A DNA stretch of 64,000 nucleotides from Archegozetes longisetosus (lineage: Eukaryota > Arthropoda > Arachnida > Sarcoptiformes > Trhypochthoniidae): positions 15,142,220 to 15,206,219 of the forward strand of contig JAEMBT020000001.1 of assembly GCA_018873245.2 (NCBI GenBank), given 5' to 3'. Both the position numbers and the translations under genes were made by a program. Below the pieces are notes generated by a model that searched no databases, had not been told where the DNA came from, and worked only from the letters and a program-made list of their open reading frames with translations. This document shows positions 35,134 to 48,900 of the stretch, piece by piece; within the stretch, counting starts at the first letter, position 1, and each line of letters opens with the position of its first letter.

Positions 35134-37478
35134 TAGTGATAGACATCAGCTCTGAGCTTGAGCTGAGCTGTGAGCTGAGCTGAGCTGAGCCGTGAGCTGA
35201 ACTGATCCAATTAAATTGATAAATTGAGATTATTTGCGAAAAATTTTAATATTCACTATTAATACTCTAAAACAGTTACAAAATAAGAAAAATTAGTCTT
35301 AGAATTAAATGATCTAGATTTCAATGATATTTTGTTGCTTAAAGTTAAGTAATTAAAATATCAAATGATTAGATTAATGCTTATTCCGAATCAAAGTATT
35401 TAAACATTGAATTCAAGCACATTAAACTTCTTATTGAAGTATCTGATAATCTATTTCTCCTTTGAGAAATAATAACACCAGCTTTAGAGAAGACTTGTTC
35501 GCTGGGGACACTGGTGGCAGGAATGCAAAGAACATCAAAGGCGAATTCTGAAAGGCAAAAATATGTGGATTTATGCATTTTCTACCATTCGATTGGATTT
35601 ATGCTAGAATCTTCTTGTGATATTTTAGAATAATTCTCCACTTCTTCTGTATTATCGAACCGCCGTTTCTTATATATAGAGTGCAGTATTGAAGGACCTG
35701 CCATTATATTGTTGTAGTTGAATATTTTTTAAAATAATCGCTAAATTTTTCATTGAACTTTTTTGTTATGCTCTCATATTCTTCTGGTTTTAGGATCAAT
35801 TTTAAATAATCAAAATTAAGACGTGGATCTAAAATGGCAGCAAATAGACTCAAGTCTTTTTTCCAACGCGTTTAATATTTTTCAAGCTTAATGAGAATCA
35901 TTTCTGAACATTTCCTAAGCAATGATTTACTTGAAACAAGCTTTGAATGATCTTTTAAGGCCTTAAGCAAAGGCAATACAAAATTAATACTCGAAATTTC
36001 TGTCCAGAAAGAATAGTAGTCGCCTTCATAGAATGGTTTCAAAAATTTCGAAATTGTCTCCAAATTCTTCCATTCTTCTTCTGAGATAGAATACTGATTA
36101 TATTCATCATCATTAATGCACATAATTTGAATGACTCGTTTCATTTTTATAGCCCTCTCGATCATATCATATGTTGAATTCCATCTGATATATAAATCTC
36201 GTTTAAGCTTAACATATTCATGATTATTAGCTTTTGCTGTTTCTTCAAATGCTTGAGCCTTACTTGAAGAGCTTTTCATAACAGCGCCAATTTTCTTAAT
36301 TAAACATTAGCGAAGTCCTTAATACCATCGTTTATACTTAAGTTTAATATATGCGCAAAACAAGGAAAATGGCACACACTCTCAATTTCTAAGTTTGATT
36401 CCAAATATTCATTCAAAAGATTGAGACCTTTTATGTTATTCATTGCATTATCAGAAGTTATTGCAATAACTTTGGTAAGAATATTACACTCATTTAAAGT
36501 TTCAATCAAAGCATTTTTTACTTGTTCTCCTCCGTGTGGATGTGGGATATTACAGAAATAAATTAAAATTTGCCTTAAGTTTCGCATCAATGAAATGAGC
36601 CGTTATTGCAAGATATGGCCTGTTTGCTATTGATGTCCAGATGTCTGTCGTAATAGCAATTTTGAAACTGAGTTCACTAAACGTTTGAATTAGTCTTGAC
36701 TTCTTTGCGTTAAAATTTTCGAAGATATCTCTCTGTATTGTCTTCCCAGAAGGTATTTGTATATTTGGTGATAAAGACTTCAATAAAGTAATAAAATCTG
36801 GCTCATCAATGATAGAGAATGCATGTCCTCCCATAACGACAAATCTCATCAAACATTCTCTAATATCATTTATATTTTGTTTCTCTATTTTCTTGTAATA
36901 ATCTGTGATTTTAGATTTTGACTCCGTATGAAAATTTTTGACGTGTTTTCTCAAAGTATTAGTCGAAACAGATTTCTTATACTTTGATTCACATTTATTA
37001 CATTTAAGACTATCGCCTACTTCGGTAAAATAGTCTTTTTTGTTCCACTTTTTACGTGTTTCAAAGTCTTCATTTTCACTCAATTGTTCAATTTTTAAAT
37101 TAATGTCCTCTTTATCTACTTCTGTACTAATTGAGGACATTTTTCAAATTTACTCACAAATATATCAAATATAGATTTTAATTTTACGCTATCGAAACTT
37201 CTTTTGAACTGAATTAATTGACATCTATTCTATCTTGAAATCAAGACGTTTTAAAATCGTATTATAAGAGCTATTGCAAAGTATTTTGTTTAAACTAAAC
37301 CTAATTGGTCTATACAGCAAATTAGTCATAGCTTTTTCACAGAAAGTATCAAATTTCTATTTGGATTAATAGTCTAAGAAATAGTAAACTAACAAATTCA
37401 ACTATTGCCAATTGAGCTGAGCTGAGCTGATTTTATTAGCTCAAAAGTACCATTTAGCTGAGCTGATGTCTAACACTA
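35134..37478 (-). mobile_element. hAT transposon, 2345 bp, with 8-bp target duplication
   Basis: A perfect 8-bp direct repeat CTTATTTA flanks it (35126-35133 and 37479-37486). Terminal inverted repeats read TAGTG.TAGACATCAGCTC on both sides. Subterminal arrays of GAGCT (about 35150-35208 and 37413-37470) resemble the transposase-binding repeats of hAT elements. The minus strand encodes a BED-finger hAT transposase with several frame breaks. The intact target duplication indicates a simple, unrearranged insertion. Confidence 0.93.
35381..37140 (-). pseudogene. hAT transposase with BED zinc finger, broken
   Basis: From the start at 37140: a BED finger (CNKCESKYKK...LRKHVKNFH, about residues 48-70), then the hAT catalytic core with TDIWTSIANRPYLAITAHFI. 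A frameshift near 36575 leads to QILIYFCNIPHPHGGEQ, and another follows FANV at 36300. KRDLYIRWNSTYDMIERA is the RW-region, and an in-frame TAA lies at 35872-35874. The C-terminal hAT dimerisation block reads CIPATSVPSEQVFSKAGVII, then SQRRNRLSD, and ends at 35381. At least three lesions make it inactive; the motif order is complete. Confidence 0.88.
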
Positions 37479-37494
37479 CTTATTTATATTGAAC

Positions 37495-37800
37495 ATGTCG
37501 GTGAAGCTAGAAGAGTTTACTATAGCACGATTTTCTATAAGCTGGATAGACTGTTTAGAGGTATAATGCATTTACATTAACGAATCCACTGTCGAAGAGT
37601 GAATAGGGTGCGATGTTGCTATCAGAGAAGAACATGAACAAGGTAAGTATGAAGTTGATTTCGGTGATATAGACGTTCTCGATATCGAAGGAGTTGAAAG
37701 TAACGGTGAACCTGTTTCAATAAATGTTGAAGATAAAGAGCTGAATTCTGATTGCGTTGGACTCGGAGCTGATTTTGGAGAAGCAGCTGAGGCTAAATAA
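37495..37800 (+). pseudogene. Unrecognised 101-codon frame with two in-frame stops
   Basis: ATG (37495) to TAA (37798-37800) in one frame. The only interruptions are a TAA after WIDCLEV (37564-37566) and a TGA after ESTVEE (about 37600). Between and beyond them the sequence is strikingly protein-like: MSVKLEEFTIARFSISW, then REEHEQGKYEVDFGDIDVLD and an acidic Gly/Ala tail GLGADFGEAAEAK. Composition is less AT-rich than its surroundings. It starts 9 bases beyond the hAT target duplication. I do not recognise the family. It could be a decayed host gene, a processed copy or part of an integrated foreign sequence. Confidence 0.45.
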
Positions 37801-38264
37801 ATTATAATTAAAGAACATAAAAACGAAATGAAAAGAAATAATTTGTACTATTCTTTGGTTTAGTTTTGTTTAATTCAATTCAGAATCGATTGTTTATTTT
37901 TTTAAAAACTAAATTTTCGACCGATCTTCAATCGATTTTTTCTTCTGTTTTGAATTCATTTTTAACTTTTGTTGTTTAATAATGAATCAGTTTAAAAATA
38001 TATTCGATTTTAAGTATTTGTTATATTAAAATGAATAACACTGAATGAAATGCAGTCAATGTATTGCAATAAAATATATTTAATATGTTCAGTGATTGAC
38101 CGTACCCACAGGCGATTTAAATGTTTTCAAACACGTTTATAAATAATTTTCTCATATAGTAAAGTGAAGCATGTCCTAAACTATAGAAATGTTCGGTAAA
38201 TTAGTTTAAGTCAAATTAATTTTTATAAAAATTTAAATATTTTTTTTAAAAGAATGAGCTTATA
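37801..38264. other. Intergenic DNA, nothing recognised
   Basis: AT-rich, with no frame. Confidence 0.4.
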
Positions 38265-38754
38265 TACACCTATGGACAACCAGAAGTTCCGTTGGAAAAT
38301 CGCTATAACTTTTGATTGGCTTGATCGATTTAAATAATTTTTACACCAAATTAACCAAGAATAAATGTAGTTTCTTAAAATGTAATGTAAATGTGATTTA
38401 ATTTTTTCAAACCACTATAACTTTTTTATCTTGCTGAATTTTCAAATTTCCTTCAAATCATAGAAATTACATTTATTCTACGTTAATTTGGTGAACAAAT
38501 TTTGAGAATCGGATTACAAAGTCAAAAGTTATAAAGATTTTGCGAGTCAACATAATTTATGTTGCAAATCACTTGCCACGTTGACTCGCAAAATCTTTAT
38601 AACTTTTGACTTTTTAATCCGATTTTCAAAATTTGTTCACCAAATTAACGTAGAATAAATGTAATTTCTATGATTTGAAGGAAATTTGAATATTCAGCAA
38701 GATAAAAAAGTTATAGCGATTTTCCGACGGAACTTCTGGTTGTCCATAGGTGTA
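38265..38754. mobile_element. Foldback MITE, 490 bp
   Basis: Starts TACACCTATGGACAACCAGA and ends with the inverse CTGGTTGTCCATAGGTGTA. The arms pair through GAAGTTCCGT, ATTCTACGTTAATTTGGTGA and AAAAGTTATAAAGATTTTGC to a centre near 38565. TA at both ends fits a Tc1/mariner-type target. A diverged arm-like fragment is at about 18490-18600. Confidence 0.85.
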
Positions 38755-38813
38755 TGTTTTAAAGATCTAAATTAATATTGGATCGAATTAATTATGAGCA
38801 GATCAATGGATTT

Positions 38814-39090
38814 TATCAATTGTTTGCAATCACATTAAGGCAAATGTCTCATTCCCTTTCTTGTTCAACCAGTCAATGCATACAGTCTGCAAATTGGATG
38901 CTGGATGCAGAGAAAATCAAAACATTTACGGGTCATTCAAACGAAGTCAATGCAAATAAATGGTTTCCATCGGAGAGTCTTTGCGTCATGTTCTGATGAC
39001 ATGATTCTAAAAATGTTATCAATGAAACAGGACTCATAATATTCAGGTACATCAAAAGGAGAATTACACAATAAAATGGTCGCCGACTAA
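38814..39090 (+). pseudogene. Partial duplicate of TBL1/ebi (WD40 region)
   Basis: Matches, in opposite orientation, the start of exon 6 of the TBL1 gene at 40554-42547. Shared stretches include AAAACATTTACGGGTCATTC, GTCATGTTCTGATGACATGA, ATGAAACAGGACTCAT and AATGGTCGCCGACTA. It begins inside the preceding intron (TTGTTTGCAAT.ACAT.AAG), so it arose by DNA duplication and is not a processed copy. Small insertions and deletions break the frame. The match ends abruptly at 39090, next to unrelated GC-richer sequence. Confidence 0.88.
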
Positions 39091-39885
39091 GAATGCCACC
39101 CGTCCCGGTTTCGCTGAAATAGTCTTGGAATAAAGAGATTTGTCTCGTGTCCCGACAAAGTATGAAGCGGGACACCCCGTGGCCTGGAATGAGCCGAAGT
39201 TTACTTATTTTCTTCAAAGATAATAAACTCAATTCTAATTTAAAACAAATGTTTAAAACATTTTCAAAAATTTTTCATTTTGTAGAACCTAGTTTTATAT
39301 AGATATCTAATTATATCGGTATAATTAACTCCGAACATTGAGATCGAAAATCTCGAATTGCAGAAACTAACTTTTAAAAAGAATTATATATTCATGATCC
39401 TTGAAGTCAGGAGAATCGAATAGAGTAGATTCTTACTATACTCGAAAAACTCATTCAATCGTCAAATGCTAATCTTTAATGAAAAATCGTTTGATTTTTT
39501 TACTCTAAAGAACAGTATTTTTATACAACTTTTTACTCATTCTGGTAATCATCGACTCAGTATTTATTTTTTACTTTTAATTCTTACATGCCAAAAATAT
39601 AAGTTTTAAAAGCTCAAAATTTTGACAATAACAACCATTTATTTGTCTAAATTATTGAGGAAAATCTGCAACCGCGCAACGTGTCCCTGTAAAAGTACAG
39701 TAACTACATAGTATCGTACACCTGAACCTAGTGGATCCAGTTCTGGTTCCAGGAGTGTTTTTATAGTCTGATAAGTCTTCAGACTTGAATGCAAAAATAT
39801 CAAAATCTTGTAATGTAGCCACATTCGACTTTAAAATTAATTTATAAAACAAAGATAGACAAACATGAGATATGTAGATTATAAC
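39091..39885. other. Intergenic DNA
   Basis: A GC-richer patch at 39091-39190 (CGTCCCGG, GTCCCGACAAAG, GCGGGACACCCC) immediately follows the TBL1 duplicate and may be the end of another element. The remainder is AT-rich without features. Confidence 0.4.
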
Positions 39886-40184
39886 CAGAGTTGGGCAAAA
39901 TAGTTGAAAAAATAGTTGATCAATATAATTGTGAAACAAACCTAATATTGAACAGTGAATTTTACTCTCAAATATTGACTTTTAATATATGATTCATATT
40001 TCAATAAGATAAGTATATGTATTGAAACATAAGTCATGTACTAAAAGATATTTTAAAACAATGAATCATTGACAATACTCTAATTATTGGATCAAGTTTT
40101 CATAATAAAATTCAAAGTTTAATATTAAGGTTTGTTTCACAATTATATTAGTAAACTTTTTTTCAGTTATTTTGCCCAACTCTG
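39886..40184. mobile_element. Short hAT-like MITE, 299 bp
   Basis: Terminal inverted repeats CAGAGTTGGGCAAAATAGTT pair with the right end with few changes, and a second inner match (TATAATTGTGAAACAAACCT and its inverse) extends the arms. Flanks ATTATAAC (39878-39885) and GTTATAAC (40185-40192) agree at 7 of 8 bases, as for a hAT target duplication. No coding content. Confidence 0.85.
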
Positions 40185-40192
40185 GTTATAAC

Positions 40193-40553
40193 TAATTTTT
40201 TAAACTAAAGTAACGGGCAAGTTTGAAATCTATGATTGAAATAATGTTTAATGCGATAAAACAACTTGAGGAAAGCTGAATAAATAAAATTTTGACAAGT
40301 CATTAAGCGATTGACAACTTTTACAAGAAGTTTCCAAATTTGAAACAATATGAAATTTAGAAGTACTTATTGTACTTCTCTGTAAAACTTAATGGCAATC
40401 ATTATTAGTTTGAATAAATAGATCTTAAAAATTGTAGCAAAATTAATCAAATAATACACCAGATTAAGAGAACCATTGCTTAAAAATGTTTTCTATCAAA
40501 ACAGTTCTGAATATTATTTACAAAAGAATTAAAATGAAGTGGTCATCAAATGA
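40193..40553. other. 3' flank of TBL1
   Basis: AT-rich. It holds the TBL1 3' untranslated region on the minus strand. No consensus AATAAA is seen close to the stop; AATAAT variants occur near 40510. Confidence 0.35.
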
Positions 40554-42547
<1,994 letters not shown>

Positions 42548-43063
42548 TGTTTCAATTGTTTTGATTTACATATATTTTGAAAATTGGAGTCTTTTCTTGT
42601 TTTGATTTGAGATATGAGTGCATTATATGAATTATGGATAACTACAAACAGATGTCACTCTTCTACAGAAACGTTGCTTTGTATGCAACTTGAAAGCGCA
42701 ACTTCTCTGAACTGCATGTCAACTTTTAAGCATGTTACAAATTAGTATCAAACTCTAATTTACTAAATAACTCATTTCCAGTACATAAATTAAGAACCAT
42801 TTATAATATGATTGAAGTGAAAGTCAGTTTCAAAATATTGATCATTTTGAAACTATCAAAACGTTAGAAATGAAGTCAACAGCTATTCAAAGCTTATAGC
42901 AATCATTGACAAAAATGAAGACATTTTGCAAAAATTGAAATCGAACTAAAACAGTAATAAAGCAGATAAAAATGAGAAACAAGCACTTCATTAAATCAGG
43001 ACATTTTTATTCATTTATGTTAGTTTGAATATAGATTAAACAAAACATGTATTTCATTCAAAT
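42548..43063. other. Gap between RpS3 and TBL1
   Basis: Holds the RpS3 3' end and the TBL1 5' region, both on the minus strand. No other gene seen. Confidence 0.4.
43006..43011 (-). terminator. AATAAA polyadenylation signal of RpS3
   Basis: AATAAA on the minus strand about 50 bases past the RpS3 stop, a normal distance for a short ribosomal-protein 3' end. Confidence 0.55.
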
Positions 43064-44101
43064 CTAAGCAGTTATCAAAGGAACTGCTGGTTTAACGTTT
43101 TCTTTTGATTCCGAGTATGGTTGAGATGGAATCGCTTCTTCTTTAGGCTCCACAATATTCACGTGGTCTGGAAGTGGAAGTTTTGGTCCTTTCTTTCCGG
43201 TCAAATCCCACGGCAGCATAATTTTGACCTAAAATAGAGCACAAATACAATAGAAATATGAGTAAACATAATTGAAATACAAATAAATGCAACAGAAACA
43301 CGAACGAATACAATACAAATACAATCAAAATCTAGCAAAACTCAAATCAAAATTCAAGATAAATATGAAATGAATGCTAACCTTAATACCGAGGACTCCT
43401 TGTCTGAGGAGGACATGTCTGACAGCAGTGTCAACGTAGTCATTAGTGGGCTCTCCGGAGTGAATCATCCATCCGTCTACGAACTTCATGCTCTTAGCTC
43501 TCTGTCCTCTCAATTTGCCGCTGACCACAACTTCACATCCTTTAGCGCCTGATTCCATGATGAATCGCAAGACACCATAACAGGCGCGGCGAACAGCTAG
43601 ACCTCCGATTAGTTTGTATCGAAGTGATTCGCACTGAGCGATAGCACAAAGACCTCTATCGGATACCTTTTCGGCGTACATCTGGTCGTCAAATGAAATA
43701 AATACAATTGAATTATTGATAATTGGATAAGGATTGAAACAAGGGTTCAATGAATGTCTTTATGGGTATTGTACTGAGCTATACCTCAACTGTTCCTTCT
43801 TGAAAATTGAACCTCTTCTGTACGACTGAAGTCAGTTCTCGGATACGTCTTCCCTTTTCTCCTAAGACCGATTGTGTTCTCGTGGCCAAAATTATGATTT
43901 CAGTCCTAGTCGGACTCATCCTAACCTCAACACCACTGTATCCATCTTCGGCTAACTCTCTTCGCAGAAATTCGTCCAATTCTGCTTTGAAGACACCATC
44001 GCTCACAAACTGTATAACAAATTGATTCAATTAATTGATAGTTAATTATATTTTTGATTCAATTGAATTACTTTACGCTTTTTGCTGATTGCTTTCGCCA
44101 T
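43064..44101 (-). CDS. RpS3: 40S ribosomal protein S3, 239 aa, 4 exons
   Basis: Exons: 44072-44101, 43785-44009, 43382-43681 and 43064-43228. The total of 720 bases is in frame with GT-AG junctions. It starts [10 protein letters not shown]. The type-II KH domain (about residues 20-95) has [20 protein letters not shown] and the [11 protein letters not shown] loop. The C-terminal RpS3 domain has [40 protein letters not shown] and [15 protein letters not shown]. The tail [20 protein letters not shown] is typical. Human RPS3 is 243 aa. It sits at the mRNA entry channel of the small subunit and also has reported DNA-repair roles. The introns are 62-153 bp. The ten-codon first exon is typical of ribosomal protein genes. 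Confidence 0.97.
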
Positions 44102-45959
44102 TGTTTTGTATCGGAAAAGGAAGATCTAAGTCACACACACGTGGCGTTACTACTAATACATAAATGACGTTCTCTTATTTTACAGTCTTTCTAATTGTTT
44201 GAGTTAAACCCTTATCAGTTGACTGTCGAATAAAATAAAGCTTTTTTACTCTATGCATCATCAAATCAGCCCATAAATACTGATTTTTTGTCAACGGTTT
44301 CAACTATTTCCACTGTCTTTATTAACACATCAGCTAATGTCTTGTAATGATAAAGACCGCAGAAGCACGCAGAAGCAATTAACCTTTCACAAACACCGCT
44401 ATTAATGATGCTACTTTTGTTGCGCAAAAAGTTAGAAAAACTTTTATGATTATTTCATGTTTGCAGTGAACTATTAAAACAAGATTTCTCCTTTTATTTC
44501 GGACGTAATTCAGTTTAGATTGCATTCATTGAGGTTTTAAACATTTCGAACAAAATTCGGTCATTACTCTTAAATAAGTGAGTTTTTCAACACTTAAGAG
44601 CTATTTATTAGTGTATAGGAAGTTTAGAATTGTTGCTAGTAAGTTAGGAGTAAAACAAAAGTTTAGCGGCTTATTGAAATTCTCACAAAGCTTGTTCAAA
44701 TTTTCAAAAGTTTTCAAAAGCTTTGGCTTCACTTGGAAGCTGAAAAAGTTATGAGAAACTTTAGATAAATACTTTAGATAACATGCAAACAGTAAGATTG
44801 CATAAAATGTGATAATAATAAACAATACGATAAGCGATTTATAAATTTTTAATAATCAATATACTTATGTAATAAATACAATTAATTAGTTGAGCACTTG
44901 GTATGAATACTATAATGTGTACAATAATTAGAGCTTCGAATGGTTTCAGTGAATTTGCATCAATCGTTTATTACATTCTTGTTTAGTCAAATTTATTGCG
45001 TTTAATATATAACACAAATCACTTTTACTCATATGATTTGATTGGTTTTGGTTAAAACATTTGAAAACTTTAAACGGAATAAACAGTAAAATCAAAAACA
45101 TGTTCAATATATATTACAATTAAAACATCTCTCTTATTCTCTCTTAAAACAAATTAAACTAATAAACAAAATAATATTTTATAATTTTTAAAAATTCATA
45201 AACAAAACAAATTGTTTGAATCAAATCCAAACAAATGGTCTCTCATTTGGATTGTGCTCTAAATCATTACCGAATAAAATAGACTAAATTATAAACTTTA
45301 GAAAAAATTATATAAAAATTGTTATGAGGTATGGAAAGAAACAAAACTCGTTTGTAGTTTAAATAAAATCAAAAATTTGTTTGAAACGCACATCATTTAA
45401 ATATAGAGTAGACTTAAAGAGGTTATAATCATAACTATCACATAATGCCATCATTTTTCGAGAACTTTAATGGAATGTTATTTAATCTTCATTTAGATAT
45501 CACGTCCTCAAAGGATTTCTTCGTTATAAATGAATTTTTGACAACAATGTGGAAGAATGTGTTGACGGAAGTCATGATTTCTGTCGATTTGACAACAATT
45601 GAGAGCCAAGTGATTCATTCATTTTCATAAGATGTGATGCAGAAAATCGCTCTCAACTCATAAAACTATTAATCATAACGACTGCTATTCATCTGATAAT
45701 CGAAACGATAATGAAATGAGTAATAATTTAATTAATTAGCTGACATCTAAATAATATAATGAGCTGCTTTTGAGGAACTTTTTCTTTACACATGTCGACA
45801 AAGGGATCAAATAAGTCAAACATCGCTTAAATCAATTGTATGACTGATTAAATAAATTGATGTCTTGTTTTTGTGCTGAAATCAAGCAAAAGACTTGTGA
45901 CTTCTCAGTCTCAATAAGACTCTGAGCATTATTTATACCTATTTTATTACTGTAATTAT
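44102..45959. other. RpS3 promoter region and KIF13 3' flank
   Basis: 1.86 kb between minus-strand genes. AATAAA on the minus strand at 45943-45948 follows the KIF13 stop closely. The rest is AT-rich. A plus-strand 61-codon frame at 45445-45630 looks like chance. Confidence 0.4.
44113..44123 (-). promoter_or_regulatory. Possible 5' TOP pyrimidine tract of RpS3
   Basis: On the minus strand CTTCCTTTTCC lies about a dozen bases ahead of the RpS3 start codon. Ribosomal-protein mRNAs usually begin with such a tract (TOP), which couples translation to growth signalling. The transcription start is not known here. Confidence 0.35.
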
Positions 45960-48900
45960 TTATATTCTTTTGGCAGACTTCGCATTCGAGGCTTTATAAA
46001 GTTTGGGTTGACTTTGGTTTATGATATTGTTCCCAATCGGAGACGTTTCTAAAGACAAATCGATATAATGATTAATAAACTATAAAAACTATAATAAAAC
46101 CAAATGATAAATACCATCATTATAAGAAGCTTTTGAAGCTCTGAGAAGTCGTCCGCGTTGATCGATTTTCAGCTTTTCAGGCTTTACAAAAATACCATAT
46201 TTAGGTTTACACGTGAAATAAACGGTTCCATTTACTGATCCGTCATTCTTTCCAGTCGGTGCGTCTAATTCAACGCCAACCCAAATACCAGAAGCAAAAT
46301 GTGTTTTACCGATATATGCCACGACACCAACCTTAGATTCGGGACTGATTCGAACACTTTCACCCACAACGAGCCATTCAGGAACTGAGGCCATTTGTTG
46401 CGAATCAGTGATCAAATTGTTATCAGTCCTACTATCATATGAACTAATGCTATCATTATCGATATCACTGGTAGACTCGACTGTTAATGAATTATTAGGC
46501 ACTTGAAGCACTTCTGATGAAATTTCACTATTTTTATCTGACTTATTAATAACTTGCTCTATATTATTATTATCTTCTAATTTACTATTGGTTTGGCTGT
46601 CACTTTTGGCACCACAGCCATTGCTATCTAGATTTGTCTGGACGTTCTCATTGTTTGGCAAGGTTTCGATAACTGAAACATCATTATTACTTGCAGTTGT
46701 TTCGTCATAACTAGCGTTTCCCGAATGCAAAGAAATCGAGTCCTCACTAGAAGCTGGTGTACTCGTCAACGCTTGTGAACCATAACCACTCGACAAAACA
46801 CTTGGCGTTCCCGCTATATTGGTCTTTGTTTGTGCTCCTAATTCTACTAAACTATCGGTTGTTGTCGACTCTTTTACTTGATCTTTCACTAATGATTCAG
46901 TTTTGGTTACTGAAATTTCTTCATCGAATGTCTCGACATTATTGTTATCTACTTTTACACTATAATCATCTTTCTCTTTGTCATTAATATCTGTTTGATT
47001 TGATTCATGGATGTCTGATTCGTTCATATCAACATTTATGTCATCTACTTCGACTATAACATCGTTCTGGTGGTTAAAATTTTCTTCGCTTTCACTTTCT
47101 TCTGATAAATGTTGATCTTCTCTACTCGATTGTTCTTCAAGTAATGTTTTCATAGGTTTGACTTGTTTTGATGAATGAGGACTTATAACAGCGAGTGGTG
47201 AAGCTATCAGTGCAGTAAAATAGTTATATTAAACAATTCAATCGATAATGATTAGACTTTACAAATTAGAAAACTGCCTCATGATAAGACCATTCAAATT
47301 TGAAGACTTAATGTCTAGATTGCAACTAATTGAACGATAGGAATAGAATGTCTGTCAACTCAAGCATCACTTTGAATGCTTGAGACACAATGAGATACAA
47401 TGGTCTTATTAAATGATTAGAAACCAAAGAGCGATACATAAAAACGCAAATTAAAGCAACAATTAGATTGAAATTTGCATACTTTTACCAGACGTTTGCC
47501 TCAACGCTAGATTCAGATTGAAGTTGAGGTTCAAGAAATTCGGACGATTGGCTGCATTAATACAGCGAAAGAGACAGAGTTATGACAAATAAGTTGAGCT
47601 CAAATAATACATTAGAGGTATTTGGCAGAAAAAGAAAGGTGAATGAAACCTAAATAATGCATACCTGTGGTTGAGTTCCTGATTGGAGGCAATGTATCAG
47701 CCGGTGTCGTCGCTTTAGATGTAGGCGTTGAACTGCTCTGTGGTCGCTGTTGGACATCAGTCGGAGTTAGTGTTCCCGTACTTGATACACCTCCACCTAA
47801 CAAAGAATTAGCCTTTTGTCTAATCCTATCAAATCCTTCGTAAGCAGTAGATGTTATATAAGACAAATCGAAAGAAGAGTCGGACTTTTCTAATTTGGTG
47901 GAACTGCCACCAATTGGAGAACTAAAGAAAGCCATATTTGCCATGTTGGGCACACTCGCAGTCTTGCGAATCAAGGCTTCCTGACTCATACTGGTGTTCA
48001 GTTTTCCTTTCCGTGCCAATAGCTCTTTAGCTGCAACTTCTTGTCGAAGTCGATCGAGTGCTAGAATGCTCTCGACAGCAGACACACCTTTAGTGTATTT
48101 CTCAATATAAGATTCTCCATCACAAGTAGTTAAGTCTGCATCAGAAGCTGCCATTAATGCCAGTGTTTCGCGATCCTCAGGATCTTCACTGGCTTTAGGA
48201 ATGCACGAAACAATCTCATAAGTGACACCACTAGCTGTCAAGCAGTCTGCGCGTCCAATTCTCTTGAACAATCGCCCCGTTAATGATTGCTTTTTATATA
48301 CATTGATTGATAGTCTTTTTCTTAGTATCAGCTCCATGACTGCGGGATGACTGAGACGTACGGATACTTTAAGAATCAAATAAATGCGTTCATTCTGTGG
48401 AGTGACTCGATTGAGATAGACCGAGTCGTGCATCGATGAGTCCCAAAGGGCTACAGCACTGACGTCCTTTTCACAATAGCTAACTATTGGCAAATTGAAA
48501 AATTGACTTCCGTTGTGCTCTTTTGGCAGTATTGAATTACTGCCCGCGATCTCGTTCTCTCGAGTGCTCGAAATGCTCATGTCGTCAGCTAAATATACAA
48601 ATTAAATCAAATTGTCATCAATTCTAACAAAAGCTGAGCAACTTGTAAAACTATTCTAACGTTTAATTCAAATTTATTATTAAGGCTAAATTTGTTGTAA
48701 GTTTTAATTGAAAGCAGGTCTTTTGTTGAGAATGTGCGCTATTTTAAAGAATAACATTTTAAGAACAGTCTAAATTCTGGTAAATGCTTATTTAAACAAA
48801 AATAATGACAATTTTATGGCTGCTCTCAATCTGATGCATTGATTTTTTAGTCGAAATAATACTACGAACAAAGCTATTGTTGCTATGACCGAAATAATGA

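Noticed and set aside
43807..44025. Plus-strand frames over RpS3 (also 43370-43552)
   Set aside because: Shadows of RpS3 exons on the other strand.
44601..45630. Two short frames between RpS3 and KIF13 (44601-44825 minus, 45445-45630 plus)
   Set aside because: AT-rich codon content and no domain or splice context; more likely untranslated flank.
46757..46987. Plus-strand frame over KIF13 exon 6
   Set aside because: Antisense to a low-complexity acidic region of KIF13; nothing protein-like beyond that.
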